Shown in pieces: positions 34,545-47,030 of a DNA stretch of 64,000 nt. Every line of letters begins with the position of its first letter. Positions within the stretch are counted from its first letter, which is position 1. The translations under genes were made by a program, and so were the position numbers. A model generated the notes under the pieces. That model worked only from the letters and a program-made list of their open reading frames with translations, searched no databases and had not been told where the DNA came from. Source of the DNA: Strobilurus pachycystidiatus (taxonomy: Eukaryota; Basidiomycota; Agaricomycetes; Agaricales; Physalacriaceae); the NCBI GenBank assembly GCA_019915135.1, contig JAHLMK010000008.1, forward strand, positions 124,001-188,000, written 5' to 3'.

Positions 34545-36103
34545 CTACTGTCGCTTTTTGCCAGCCTTTCTGTGGCCTCCAACAGCCTTCGCTTCGACGG
34601 AACCACTGACCTTCTTCTTCTTCTTCGCGGGTAGAGCTATTCTAGTCGATTCCTTTGCCGGCCGCTCATTGTCTTCGTCAGCTGCAGACTCCTCCGCCTT
34701 TCGTTTCCCCTTCCTGTCAAATGGGGCACCGGACTGTGTCGTGAGACGAGAAGAACGACGAGTAGGCGGATGAGAGGGACCTGCAACATTGGTAGACATG
34801 TTGTCGACGGGCTTGGGAGCTGACTTGATCTTTCCCGCTCGACCCGGTCCAGGTGGATTTCTAGTTAAAACAGCCGTACGCGGTTTCGACGGACCCGCGA
34901 CTGGCGCTTGCTGGACAGCCTTTGTCGCCGCGGCATTCGCCCGCGTCTGAATCCGCTCAATGGTTGGGGAGGGTGGTGACGAGTCAGTCGATTCGGACTG
35001 CGGCCGATTACCGGCAGCTGCTCGTGCCGCCACAACTTCAGCCACCAGCTCCTGGGAGCCCAACTCCAAGAACGCATCTGGTGGAGGCGTGTTCCAGATT
35101 TTCATGATGTGCTTAACGATTACGACCCTCTCGTTTTCATCGTTCGACCAGTACGATTGCTCGCCATGCTTCTGCACTTTCTTCCACAGGTTGACGATGG
35201 CGAAGACAGGGTGCACGTTAAGTGGGCGTCTGCCCATGTCATCGAAAGGGAAGGCGTGTAGGCGTGTGCCCTTGGCTCCTTCGGGGTCCTTGCGGGGAAT
35301 GCAATGCCCATCCAACATGCCAAAGTTTAGGAATGTGTAATACCACGCGTCACCGTTGACCTCCGGTTTCAAAACCTGTACGGACTGTCAGACCAACGTA
35401 GATACTCCCCTCTGGATGTTCGTACTGTAGTCCAGAACTCAAGTGGAGCACCGGTAGTTGAAGCCAATAGATTCTTCTTGCTGAATCGAAGTAAGGCTTG
35501 GAGAAAATCTTGAGAGGGGAGCCAAGAATATCCTCCGTGGTCATAACCGAGATGGTAGGTCCCAGACGCTGCATACACTCCAGTCAGTAGCAATTTTCAA
35601 GATGAATACTGTAACCAACCGTTGAAAAAGTTTGAACGAGCATCGAGATTCACTGCCCCCGGCTTATCGAAGCCCAGATAAAAGTCTAAAGCAAGCATCT
35701 ACACCATGGCGGCGTAAACGTTCATGGAGGACGATCTTCAAAAGCAAGGACTGACGAGCAACGGGTCCTTCCAGCTATCACTACGGTCCATAGCATGGGC
35801 AGCTTGAATGATGGAGCAGAAGTTGATGTCTCCAGTAATGGCACATATTCGGTATGGCCCACTAGCGCTCAACCTGACGAGGCGAGCGTGAACCCATTTG
35901 TGGTCCCGACGATCATTAACCTGAAGACGGTGTCGAGGCGTGTCCTTTGGTCTAGGTCCTGGATAGTAAAAATCCTCGGCATCGGCATCGGATGAGACAT
36001 CATCGTCCTCCTCATCCTCATCCTCCTCGTCCTTGTCGACATCCCGAACAAGGTCCTCTTCGGAATAGTCACAAGTCGGTGTTGATAGATCTGTATGAGA
36101 CAT
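34545..36103 (-). CDS. HNH-like family protein, copy 1 (Lys-rich tail)
   Basis: Four exons: 36103-35756, 35698-35620, 35568-35426, 35375-34545; 1401 nt, 466 residues. After an acidic N-terminus (DVDKDEEDEDEEDDD) comes a Cys/His-containing block: YRICAITGD, IIQAAHAMDR, AVNLDARSNFFNASGTYHLG and YDHGGYSWLPS. The order C-x-ITG, AAH, N-rich strand and H resembles degenerate HNH-type nuclease domains frequent in agaricomycetes, but I cannot show the full catalytic set. Next come YYTFLNFGMLDGHCIPRKDP and RLHAFPFDDMGRRPLNVHPV, shared with the protein at 37897-39346. The C-terminal about 150 residues are basic and low complexity (RRSSRLTTQSG, GKRKAEES, PAKKKKK), likely nuclear. Domain name tentative. 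Confidence 0.7.
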
Positions 36104-36267
36104 AAGCTCAGTGGGGGAGGGGGGAAGAAAACAATGATTTATGTGGCCCGGATCCCGACATCAGGAAAAAATCACATTAGTACTGAACGGTCTGTAGCGC
36201 TATGTACCTCCTGTACCCTGGGACCAAGGTCCCCTTTACTGACAGTCTGTACCTCTCCCTCATAATC

Positions 36268-36310
36268 CTGTATCGGTCAGTATCGGTCCTGTATCGGTCT
36301 GTATCCTGTC
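36268..36310 (+). repeat. Short TGTATCGGTC-type repeats
   Basis: About four imperfect copies of a unit near TGTATCGGTC in a row. Confidence 0.5.
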
Positions 36311-36782
36311 GGGATCACACTGAATTTTCCAGTATCTGCTCTGTAGCTCTCAGATTGAAATGGTTCACAGGCTGGAAATACACACGATGGAGGGAGGAGC
36401 AAAGGAAGATTGCATTGCAGTACTACACAATATACGAGTAGACTACCAGACATGGGACAGTACGCGATGAAACCATGAAGCGGGAAAAGGGAACAATGAT
36501 GAGCACAAATGACTGTCATCGACACCGCGTCGTGGTAGTATCGCGATGAGGAAAACTTGCAAAACCACTGTATTCGAGATCGGTCGTCGCCATGCTTGAG
36601 GTACTGATGTGGGAGACGAGCCGTGGCAACCGTTCCAAGTCCTCCAGGTGGCGATAGAGGGTTCTCGAGTCCGTCTGTGGTCCCATTGCATCGTCGTCGT
36701 CGTACTCGGAGTCGCGGGATATATCAGGTCGATCGGGTCGTCGGTCGGTAGAGATCAGGTGAGCGCCGGCAGAGAGGGTATC

Positions 36783-36818
36783 GTCGTGGTCACCGTCGTG
36801 GTCGCCGTCGTGGTCACT
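36783..36818 (+). repeat. 12-bp tandem repeat, three copies
   Basis: Unit GTCGTGGTCACC, with the second copy differing by one base (GTCGCC). On the minus strand it would encode HDGDHDGDHDD. Confidence 0.6.
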
Positions 36819-36869
36819 CCGAGTAACAAGCGGTGGGTGTTGATGCCGTCGTAGTCTTGAGGTGCCGGC

Positions 36870-36922
36870 AACGTTGAGAGGAGGGCGGCAGGAGGGCAGC
36901 AACGTTGAGAGGAGGGCGGCAG
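36870..36922 (+). repeat. 23-bp direct repeat, 30-bp period
   Basis: Identical blocks at 36870-36892 and 36900-36922, beginning CAACGTTGAGAGGAGGGCGG. Confidence 0.65.
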
Positions 36923-37896
36923 CGGACGCACAGTCAAGGAAAAGGAGGCCGCGGCAGTATCCTTGGTGGGGGAAAGAAGGAAAGGAAGACATGCGGAAAA
37001 GCGGAGTTCATTTTTTTTAAATCAACATGCACGTGATCGGGACCATGACCTCGGCAGTCGGCAATGTGCACGGGCCAACAATCGATTCGGACTTAGACGT
37101 TTTGAACACTCCCCCGCCAGTCTTGTCCCTCGACTCCACTGTCTGAATGTGCCCGTCAAGATATTCTTTTGCAGTAGTTGCTTTCCCTCTGCTTTCTCTA
37201 GTGTAGACTATCTTATATCTCATGGCTGCAGCTATATTATCTGCAACATTTTCAGTGACTCTACGGGACAGATACGGGAGCGGTACTAGACTGTGGCAGA
37301 TGTTGTACAGAAGGTACTGACGATACCAACAACTAGCAGGTGCGATACAGACGATACGGAGCAAATTGGACCGTATGGAAAGGTCCCGGATCAGCGGCTC
37401 AAGGTACGGACCAAAAGAGTTTTTCCTGATGGACTTGCTACCTTAAATACTCCGGATTGCGAAAGGGACAAGAGAACCTTAGTATGGAGAAATTGATCGC
37501 GAAAACAACAATTAGCTCACCTGATTCAGGCGCGCCACAGGGTAGCTTCGGGTACGATTCATCGTTATCATGAACTCAAACAGTCCCACGTTCGATGATT
37601 TGCCCACTGCTGTCAATGTACAGACAACAGTCATAGGACCGATATGCTACTTAACCACTTGTCGGAAAAGTATGAAGATTGGGAGCACGAGCGGAGCGCA
37701 GGTACCAAAGCGCGTGGAGCCTGGGACCCACAACCAGGCCCACAACGAACAATGACAACGCCGATTTAGGAAGAAGTCAAGCAGGGACGCGACGGAGCTA
37801 CGAGTCACATGATCCCGCCAAATAATGCCAAGCACGGTTCCAGTGCGCGTACGTCTTTCATCTTCCCTCAACCAACCTTCACACCGCGGTCAAAGC

Positions 37897-39346
37897 ATGC
37901 ATCCCATCCCATTATCCGAAATATCGACATCTCCTGGGCCCTACAAATGCGAAGCCTTGAATTTCATTACTGAACGTCAACCTGTGAGTGCCATCTTGTC
38001 TCCGCATTTTCACAATTTGAGCCCACATTATATAGGGTCTGGACTGTTGGGAGTATGCATTTGGTGTCTATCGTGGTGATATAAAGGACTACATCGATAC
38101 TCCTATCATGTCAACTATGGGTATGCCTACTTGTCCCTCTTCCCTATGCAAGTTTCTAAATTGACTATTCATCAGTTGCCGTTGATATGATAGAATTACT
38201 CAAGGACGACTCTTGTTGGGCGCTTCTACCATCTGGAGAATCGTTACAATCTATACGTGAAGCCTTTCTCGAGAATAGGAAAGCTCAAACGAAAGAAAGA
38301 CTCTTGTTTACTGACGTACGTCCATTGTGAAATTATTGAGCTTCCGTGTTGCTCATGCTATCCCACAGGTCATTCCTGACACTGAGCACATCTACGAACT
38401 TCTTCCACTGCAGACGAATGACCGCAGACCAATCTACGCAGCCGGCAAATGCTATCCCTACCCGTACACCGACCTCCCTCGAATCAAAACCTCCGTCCAC
38501 CCTTGTTTTGTGCTCCCCGCTCTCATGGATTACCATTGTCTGCATAGTGCCGAGGCTTTAAAGACTCTCGACCACATCGGCTTCATGTCCACCTTCGTTT
38601 CGCAGATCAGTGCAGCCGTAGACGCTCCCATTAACAGGTCCTGGGTTTATGGGACCTGGCTGGATTTCCGTCATCGCGGTATCGTCACCGTGCGTGCAGA
38701 TCCGGGAACCAAACGTTCCCGCCAGGAATCACCCGAATCGGAACGTACACGAACTCCCGAGCGGACTCCCGACCGTGACTTGCATGACCCTCGCATGTTC
38801 AAAAGGCGGCGCAAGATGAGGGAGTTCATGGCGGCGCACAATGTCCGCGCGAAGGATGATAAGCCCGGCCCCCCCATTGGGTTGGATCGCAGTGCCCAAG
38901 CGGCACCAGACGAGGAGCAGACACAGTCCCAATTGACGAAATCGGGCGCCACAAAGCACGTCACCATCGTCGAGGCTCCGACGAGACCTTCGAAGAAGAA
39001 GAAATCGTGGACCGCTCGTTCCTCGCCTATACTTCCTGCAACTTCGCCAAGGACCATTCGCTCTGCTGGGAGTGCCAGGTCGTCATTGTCTTCACAGTCG
39101 AGCGGAAGGTCGACCACACAGAGCGCCACCTCGAAGGGCAGACAGAGGAAGATGGAAAGGAAGTTAAGATCGTCTCCTGCGTCAACGTCGCCCCCGATTC
39201 CTCTGGCGTCACGAGAAAATGCTCCCGTCGAATCATCATTGTCTTCTTTGTCTAGTACGGACTCTTCGTCGGCGACGTCCAATCCTGCTTCAGCAGGACT
39301 GCGGCGGTCCGCTCGCGAGAGGAAGCCTGTCAAGTACAGTAAGTAA
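37897..39346 (+). CDS. HNH-like family protein, copy 2 (diverged)
   Basis: Four exons: 37897-37983, 38036-38120, 38176-38315, 38369-39346; 1290 nt, 429 residues. It aligns by eye with the neighbour on the other strand: CWALLPSGESLQSIREAFLE matches YSWLPSQDFLQALLRFSKKN, IYELLPLQTNDRRPIYAAGK matches YYTFLNFGMLDGHCIPRKDP, and YPYPYTDLPRIKTSVHPCFV matches HAFPFDDMGRRPLNVHPVFA. The first part (YKCEALNFITERQPGLDCW) keeps only a shadow of the C-ITG block and lacks the AAH motif, so a nuclease function is doubtful. The C-terminal about 220 residues are Ser/Arg/Lys-rich (KKKKSWTARSSP, LRRSARERKPVKYSK). The two genes are head to head, about 1.8 kb apart, as from an old inverted duplication. Confidence 0.7.
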
Positions 39347-39752
39347 CTGTTCTGAAGTTATCATCACTTACATCGTTATCGGATTGCTATCGTTACTATG
39401 CTGTATTATTATTCGTCTTGTTCTCATCTAGGCTATCATCATGTGCTTCTTGAATTATCTATAGTATCACAAGGTCATGAAATTGACTTTCTACTCTTGG
39501 AATGCACCTCAATTCTTGCTCGAAACCGTTTACTTGAAGTTGCGTCGTGATTGCACTGCGGCCGGTGGATGTACTGGGATAAGACATATGACTGCGACTC
39601 GAGAATATTGTCCCACGATGGCTCACAATGATGATGATAATACACATAGACGGGGAAGTGGTACACATCGTACAATATACAGTCAAAACTCGATCACCAA
39701 ACAGAAAGAAAATGGCGTAGGTAAATATTTTTGATTAGCTTCCTCTCGAGCC
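39347..39752. other. Intergenic between convergent genes
   Basis: AT-rich 3' flanks. No gene seen. Confidence 0.4.
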
Positions 39753-41011
39753 TCAGGCCTCAGACTCCACAATAGGCACCTTCCTCCCCACTTCACACGC
39801 CCAAATGACCGTGCAAGCGTTCCGATGCTTGACCCACTCGTCCACCCAATCATACAGTACACCGCTCTCCGTATCCAATGGCTCGATCTTCAACCGGCAG
39901 GCCTCACACATCCCATACCCCTCCTCGAAATGTTCCTGTCCGACGTACTCTTCCGCGCGTAACCAGTCTCTTCGCGCCTCCCATCGATTGAGAATCTCTG
40001 GGAGTGCGTTGCTGTTCAGGCGCTCGCGGATTTCGTCGTTAGTTTGGTGTCGAAGACTGAGATTCGGTTCGACGTTGTTGTGGGCTTTTGGAGAGGATTC
40101 GGAGGGTGCCACTGATCTGAGTGGGAAGTAGTAGAGTGGACGGTTGTCCACCGGTTCGTTTCCTTCGTTTTCAGCGAGTTCCTGTTCTGGTGGAATGACA
40201 GAGCATTCTTCGGTTGGTAGAAATGGGACAGGCTCATCGAGCTCTTCTTGCTTGACTCGCACACTACAGGCACATGAGATGCCGCAAGATAGGACACAAA
40301 AGCTAAGTACGCACTCGTGATTAAGGTGGTCATCGTTGCATTTTTCCTTGGATTGTGGAATTCGGAGTCGAAGCATCAACTTTGGGTGCTTACATTCCTC
40401 TCTACAATTAACCTGTTAGCGATAGTGACAGATACGTGGAATACATTGCTCACTTGACCGAGTTCTGGTCGTCGCTCCGTGTCCGTGTCCGCTTGGCTGG
40501 GGGGAGGCGTATCCGAATCGTCAACTTGGTGTCCGTGACCTCCTCTCTAGAGTAACGATCAGCTATGAATCCGAAATTTCAGAGATAACTAGCTCACTCT
40601 TCGAATTCAGACTCCTCGCTGGGCGACTCGGTCTCAAACTCGGCTTCTCGCAACTTTCGCTTTAGTGCTCCGAACGGTATCATGATTTTAGGCCGCGAGG
40701 GTTCGCATCTAGAAGAGCATGAGATGAATACTGAGATGCGAGTAGCTGAGATACTCACTCAGGTGTATGGCAGCGGGGGCCAGACTTGATACCAGTTGCA
40801 TCGACGTCGACATGTGGCGCATTTTCGTCATGCTTGGGCTTCAGAGGATTACGACGTGGCTCTTTCTGGTCGAGCCTACAAGAAACTTCAGCTTCTGAAC
40901 TTGTTACTATCGCACTGAGGATACTCACTTGTCGACCGCTGCCGCCTTTGGCTTCAATGACGGCTCACCGTTTGCTGTCTTCATCTTCTTCAACTTGAAG
41001 CTCCTGGCCAT
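39753..41011 (-). CDS. Hypothetical protein, six exons
   Basis: Not recognised. Exons 41011-40929, 40875-40759, 40708-40598, 40546-40454, 40401-40315, 40263-39753; 1002 nt, 333 residues, frame preserved at every junction and most introns phase 2. The N-terminal half is Lys/Pro/Glu-rich with short hydrophobic strands (RPKIMIPFGALKRKLREAEF, KLMLRLRIPQSKEKCNDDHL). The C-terminal half is more ordered: NSNALPEILNRWEARRDWLR, then CEACRLKIEPLDTESGVLYD and WVDEWVKHRNACTVIWACEV. The Cys pairs CEAC and the NAC...WAC spacing (C-x2-C ... H-x3-C) could bind zinc. The repeated IRIPLP-like strands with nearby basic residues suggest protein or nucleic-acid contact. It is probably nuclear, by composition only. 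Confidence 0.7.
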
Positions 41012-41583
41012 CGTACTGGGTGATTGAGTGAAGAGACGGGAGTGGAGGTTGAACGTTGAGGTAGAGTTGAGAGCTGTGACTGGCCAATTTGAGTAAACAA
41101 AGCAACGTGACCATGTGAGGAGGACCATTGTTAGTATTTATTCGGACAGTCGCCATTGTACTGTCAGGGAGCCATAACGAAGAAAGACTGCAGCTTCAGA
41201 AATGGCTGGTTGACCCCATGGCAGAATGACGAACTCTGAACATCTCGGTCGAGCATGGCGCAGTACCGGTCTACGAAAATCGGTACCGTTAAACTTTATA
41301 CTGACAAACGAGTCATCAGTAGCTTCGAGGCTACATGACAGTTCTACTCACCTAGCTAATCATCAGACAAAGGTCAAACGGGATACGTTCATAAGAAATC
41401 ATTAATCATCGCGTAAACTAGTGGTATATGTGTGCGTAAATCTACCCTCAACCCTGTACCTTCTACATGTATCATTTATAAGACAATCGTTCTTCGAGTC
41501 CACAGGCGTCCGTGAATTACAAGGGGAGCTTCATCACCACAGTCACTAAGTTTTACACGTTCCCATAGAAAAGCTTTAATATA
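41012..41583. other. Intergenic
   Basis: Upstream of the six-exon gene and downstream of the phosphotransferase gene. Nothing recognised. Confidence 0.4.
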
Positions 41584-43202
41584 TCACACCTTCTTCTCGA
41601 GCGTAGCGTCCCGCCAGGTGCCGTCTGCGTCTTTTTTGCGCACGGTGAAGCACGCGATGCCCATATACTCGGTGATATCCTTGATGACGAGCGTACAGAA
41701 CCGGACATAGGTGAAGAGGGAGAAGAGAAGCGTCAAGTAGACGACGAAGGTGGTTTTGTGCGGTGTATTTTGGATGAGCGGAGGCCTACAGAGGGTGTGT
41801 TCGGTCTAGGGAATGCGAGAAGAATACGGATGCACTCACCTTCCGGCGATTATTTCCATGTTGGCATCGAGAGCGCCGATTATACTCCACACCCACATCC
41901 AGTCCCAGATCGGGAACGAGGTACTCGTAACATGCGCCAATATCATCCTCCCAACCTGGTGAGCGAACTGTAGACCCCAGGCACAGACGAACGGGACGAA
42001 GAGCGGACTCTGGACAATGTGTGAGGGATACAGCCATAGCACCTGGATTGCCGCGGCAAATGTGAATGGTAGGAGTAGCAGAAGGGGGCTGGGGCCCTCC
42101 TTCCTCCGAGCCATGATATTTGCCGATGTGTTCTCGGCCTTGGTGTTGATGACATTCATGTACGAATGGAAGATGTTGAAGGCGAGACCGAACGCGGCAA
42201 AGACCATGAACGTGACGTTCAAGGCGAGGTTCGGCACGCTCTTCAAGATGGTGAGATCGTCGACGCGTAGGAGCGTGAGGATAGGCGTATCCCAGAACTC
42301 AGGGCCTACACCACTCAATGAGAATCACATGTCAGGCGAAAAAAGAGGCTTACCGCAGAATCCGGTAATAAAATAAATGGCAACGATCATGAGGATGCCC
42401 TCGACAGGACCGGAGAAAACACCAAGGAACAGCTGGCCGGTGTGGTATTCTTCCCAAGTGGTGAGGTAGAAGTTGGCCAAGGTCGCAACTTGGGACGCGA
42501 CCGTCCACCATGAGCGGCCGAGATTGAGCGCGTGGGCGGCGATGAGGGCTTCCAGCTAGAAGGAGCCAGGTAAATCGACGGGACGCGAAGGAGGAGAAGG
42601 GTATTACAGTCGTGTTCAGGGCGTCGCAGCCTATGCACTGGTCAGTAAGCGTTGTGGTCTAATCCAGCGATGATGTAGACGCACCATGGTCAAACATCTC
42701 CCCTAGTGGACCTGCCATGTTCGTCCGGCGCGCCTGCTTGCCGTCGATGGCATCGAAGGCCTGGTAGAGGAATAATCCGATGCCGTACCTGCAACCCAAA
42801 TCAATCGGTATGCCCGAAGGTAAGAGAACGAACGTGCGTGAAGTATATCCAGCGGGGCGTCTCTACGCCGCCTTTTGCTGTCAGATATATAGGATCGTAG
42901 TAAAGCATGGTCAAAAAGTTGACAAAGACGATGCATAGGCCCGAAAACGTTATCTGGTCGGCGGGTAAGCGGAGGGACTGGGACGCGTAAAAAGGCGACA
43001 GACGGTGTTGGGAGCCACAGACTTGGGCCACAGCGTGACGAACCAGGTCCAGAAGGGATTGAGAGCATATCTCGAGACCAGAGACCTGCGCAAAGCCGTC
43101 GGAAAAAGGCGTAAAAGGTGGAGAAAAAGAGACAGACTTGTCGACGCCCTTGTAGGAATATTTCTTGAGGTTTTCCAGGGACTGCTGTGGAATGTAACCC
43201 AT
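41584..43202 (-). CDS. CPT1/EPT1: Choline/ethanolaminephosphotransferase (CDP-alcohol phosphatidyltransferase)
   Basis: Last step of the Kennedy pathway: transfer of phosphocholine or phosphoethanolamine from CDP-alcohol to diacylglycerol, in ER/Golgi membranes. Eight exons: 43202-43138, 43085-43004, 42953-42838, 42788-42685, 42630-42608, 42555-42354, 42305-41840, 41785-41584; 1260 nt, 419 residues, near the usual 390-420. The CDP-alcohol phosphotransferase signature D-G-x2-A-R-x8-G-x3-D-x3-D is complete: [20 protein letters not shown] followed by GCD. Several transmembrane segments follow (for example [18 protein letters not shown] and [16 protein letters not shown]). The N-terminus [20 protein letters not shown] is typical of Cpt1/Ept1. 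Intron 3 begins GCACGT (GC-AG); frame excludes the nearby GT. Choline and ethanolamine enzymes cannot be told apart here. Confidence 0.93.
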
Positions 43203-43362
43203 GGCGGAACAGGGAGAGCAAGCTCGACGTCAGAGTACAAAGTCAACCCGTAAAATCCGACGTTGCTCCTTGATGATGCCATTTCAAACAAAGATAGGGG
43301 CTAATCTGGGCTAATTCTAGGCCTTCGTCCCCATCTCCCTCGTCCCCCACTTATTCCACTCT

Positions 43363-43892
43363 TCAATCGTCGAGGAATGGGATAAAATTGACGGGAATCA
43401 TCCGCGTCTTGGACCGGTCCATGAAACGCTCCTCATCTGCTGTTCCCGCTACCCGAATCTTCTCGTCTTGGAATACCTGTCGAGACATGGTGAATGAAAC
43501 GACACACAGAGGGAGGAACCGGACACGTACAGCGAAAATATCCTTGAATGTCTTGGCTTCGAATAATGCCACACCATCCCATTCGGTGGTTTCCTGGCCC
43601 ATCCACGTCAGCATGTCGTTCGTCTCATCATCTACGTGCATCTACATGGGAGTCAGGATAGCCGACAGAATATCGGAATAGCCCTCTTCACCTGATGGTA
43701 CTTGAGCGGCATATTCTCCTGCGCAATCATACGCATAACCATCGGTGTGTGCACCTCCGACCAATGCCGCCGGAACTCTTCCTTCGTCAATCCCTCCTTT
43801 CGTCTCACCAGCACCAACATGCGCGCTCGATCGCTCTTCGTCGGCGCTATTATGGGCGGGGTCTTCCGCTCACTAGAGCTTGAACTGAACAT
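43363..43892 (-). CDS. EthD-domain protein
   Basis: Three exons: 43892-43692, 43641-43531, 43476-43363; 426 nt, 141 residues. The EthD domain (dimeric alpha-beta barrel) is visible: MLVLVRRKEGLTKEEFRRHW, then SEVHTPMVMRMIAQENMPLK and, near the end, EERFMDRSKTRMIPVNFIPF. Family members include EthD and polyketide/monooxygenase-like small enzymes of secondary metabolism, so a small-molecule role is possible, but no biosynthetic cluster surrounds it. The N-terminal about 20 residues are Ser/Lys-rich. It is tail-to-head with the phosphotransferase gene on the same strand. Frame intact. Confidence 0.85.
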
Positions 43893-46800
43893 CGTGGTCG
43901 TGGGTGTCGGCTTGTAAGCTTGGAGTTCCTTTTGTACCCCTTAGACTTTGATGATGTTACGACCGCGGGCGCTCCTCCACAGCCATAACCCGTGTCCAGA
44001 CAGATGGGCGGCAGTAGGGCGTCTCATCCACATGACATGATTCTATTCATCTGGGCTATGCGTAAGGCCCAGGGACCGTTCTACGCGAGAGTTGCGCGGA
44101 TGAAGCGGTACTGTGCCCAATCTTCTCTGACGAGCATCGGGCAAGTTACAGCGCAGCGTCATTACCCTGCATTTCAATAAAGATACGTCGACTCCGCCTC
44201 CTAATATTTCTCAATCAATGACCACCACAGTTTGAACAGGACCACACACTTCACATGTTCCCTACTGTAAATGGCTTGATATCTGTTCCCCCTGCCCTCT
44301 CCGTCTTCGTCCCCCCTCGCGTCGAAGGGCCTCACGCTTCCTGGGTGCCGAAGAGTTATATTCCTCATCGTGTTCGTCCGGCCATCGCTGAAAGTCCTCC
44401 CATGACCCTATCCTCCCCTTTGACCAGGACGTCACTTCTGGACGATGGCATTATTGCTCTTCATCGCAACGGACCCACTCTGCCATTGATTGGAACTGCG
44501 ACGCATTCGGGTCATTCTTGCCCAAAGTTCTCTGGTCTACCTCATCCCCAACGTCGCGCATCTCTATAAGGCCGATCATAGCCGATCGTAGCTCGTCGTT
44601 GCATCAAGGGCCTGAAAGACCAGCCTCGGTGTTGCAGTACCTACCTTGCTTGATGTCCTTAACATGACTGATATTGTTATCCAAAAATCATACTCCACCG
44701 TACGTCGTGTCGTAGGTTTTGTTCCAATCGTTCTTCGGTTGAATGAGAACCAATTCGTGGACAAGACAATGCAGCAAGATTAGAAGCAGATGCGACCGTT
44801 ACTGACGCCACTGACGAGGCAGAGAGCATTTCTTTCCACAGTTTCCAGGGGCTTTATGCTCGGCATAATTCTGGCAGAGTCCGACAGACGAGGGGCTGAA
44901 AGTCTGAAAAGGGAACAGGCGCGTACCTGATCGGCGGCTTTGTCTGAAACCGTCATCATCTCCCGCTCTTGCGCAATGCGCTTCCTCTGCCGCCTATGTC
45001 GTTGTTTCGTTGCTGATGTGACGCCGACACTTCTTGGGCCGATGCCCGCACTTCCGTACGGCCACCAGTGACGGCCCATACACCCTGACCGTATTGTTCA
45101 CGACGGTACCCGACAAAAAGACGAGCCAGGCCGGGCAACAGCAGCGATGGCATGGAGAGGCCTATCAGGTGAGGATCATCGTGCGTTCATGCTTTTCATC
45201 TCAACCGCAGTCAGATCATTCAGCGCAGGCTATGGCAATGCAGCACCACCCATCGCGTCAATAGCGACTCCATCCGCGCAGGCTCACGGTGGCGAGCATT
45301 GAAAGAGTTTACAACCTGGATATTCGTTGGTTCATGAGGCGCACCGAACCAGATATTGCTCCACTATGAACGCGACACCGCCCCGCCTACCAGCCTCATC
45401 CCCTTTCCCGGCTGGCTGGTACGCACTGTACAAGTGTCCCGTGAAGGCCTTATCGAACCCATTCTTGCAGTACACCTTGGGCGCGTCGCAAATCTGCTCC
45501 GTCAACGGGGGCAGTCTATTCAGCTCAGTGTATCTGCGCAGTCACCTCCGGATTCCAGAGCGAATGCTTGGTGAGTTTCTACCTCATCACACATTCGCTC
45601 TTTCTGAACACGATTATATTCAGATTTGTGATTTTGTCATCATCCCTTTTCCTGTGAATAACTTGACCACCTGGACACCGAAACGGCGATGCAATCTGCG
45701 CAACTCAACCCGGCTATCTGCAAATCCATCACAGGCGTTTCGGAATGTTTTAGCCCGTGGCATTGAAATGCATCCTTGTCTGGAACGGAAAGCTTTCCAC
45801 CCATGTATGGGCCCGCGGTGCGGCGAGATGACTATACTCATTAGGTGCAGGTGAGTTGCCAGGCCCTATATTTGCTGATTCGACTAACTTGCGTACAGTG
45901 TGACGATAGCACACCGAGTCGTCGGGTCTCGACTGGCCCAGCGTCTCCGATTTCCTCTTCTGAGAAACCCTGGAAAGACACGGGGGACCGAAGACACATC
46001 AAGCTTAGTCTTCCACTTCCGTCTTACCGAAGGAAGTTTGCGTTTCGTTTGCTGGATGACTCGCCAAATCGAGAAAAGCAGTAAGCACAGTGGCGATCCC
46101 TTAGCAGTAATGTTACTAACCGTTATCCGGAAAGACCAGAGAGCGTTTATTCGGTTACGTGCATGTCAGACCGGCTTCGTTGGAGGACAAGGTTGCACTA
46201 TCCATCGAGGTTACCCCCAAAAGAGTTCTGACATCCGTGATGATTTGTGTCGCGGTTATGGCGGTAAGCGTGATTCTCATTTCGTACGCTCGTAATCGAA
46301 CTGACTAGTGTACGGAAGTTCTATAAAATTACAGGCATCCGGTTACCCGTTCTCTGGACTGTCAACCGCGAAGATGACACTATGGTCATGGTCATGATGA
46401 TACTCACCCGCCCTTCCGATCTTCCGGTTTACTGTCTTTGTAAATTGTCGCTTCGTGCTTGGCTAGCATGACCTACCAGATTGACTGCGCCCATCGATAA
46501 AGGCGTGATGTCGTCCACTTCTCGCAACGAGTCTCTCGCTCTCGCTCGACACCCATTTCCCTCTCGCTCGGATCCAATTCGACCATCATTCTGTGGCAGG
46601 TGTCCGAGTCCTCGAGTGGTCATGTCATTCGTCGATGATGTACATCACATTGTCCGAACCAATGCCCGGCGCTTAGGATTGGAGGACTTTTCCTCGTTGA
46701 GCGTTCCGCTCTTTTTCGGACGGTAGAAGTTTGTGTGCGACTACAGCGACTGCGCGCGTTCCTTGGTAATCGGGCGCAAACAAACACAGACCGACATCGG

Positions 46801-47030
46801 ACCATCCGTCCTACATTGCTCTCGTGCTTTACCCATCACCTATGCCTATTTTGTCCCTCCCGCCATGTCTCTGATGACACTATATCACCGCCGTTGGCAA
46901 AGGTTATCACTACTCGCCTCATCGCTATTGAAAATCCTTCGACCGACGTTCAGGCGGGCTCCGAGTCCAAGTGCTGCCACACACACAAGCCGACTAGGAG
47001 CTTACCAGATGAGATTTTTGGGATCCATCC
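43893..47030. other. Gene-poor stretch
   Basis: About 3.1 kb with no supported gene. A 104-codon open frame at 44255-44569 (MFPTVNGLISVPPALSVFVP) may be a small gene. Open frames between 45327 and 46295 can be joined by GT-AG borders but keep switching frame and match nothing I know, so I treat them as decayed sequence. Confidence 0.35.

Larger units (their letters stand above)
36104..37896. other. Intergenic with simple repeats
   Basis: Between two divergently transcribed HNH-like genes. Contains the repeats listed separately at 36268-36310, 36783-36818 and 36870-36922. A minus-strand open frame at 36516-36992 (158 codons) runs through two of these repeats and has an ordinary-looking end (LEDLERLPRLVSHISTSSMA). 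It may be a small gene but nothing confirms it. Confidence 0.35.

Noticed and set aside
38671..39333. 220-codon frame antisense to the HNH-like copy 2 tail
   Set aside because: Mirror of a Ser/Arg-rich low-complexity region; sense exon structure is coherent.
45327..46295. Possible multi-exon gene
   Set aside because: Candidate exons cannot be joined in one frame and show no recognisable domain; treated as decayed.
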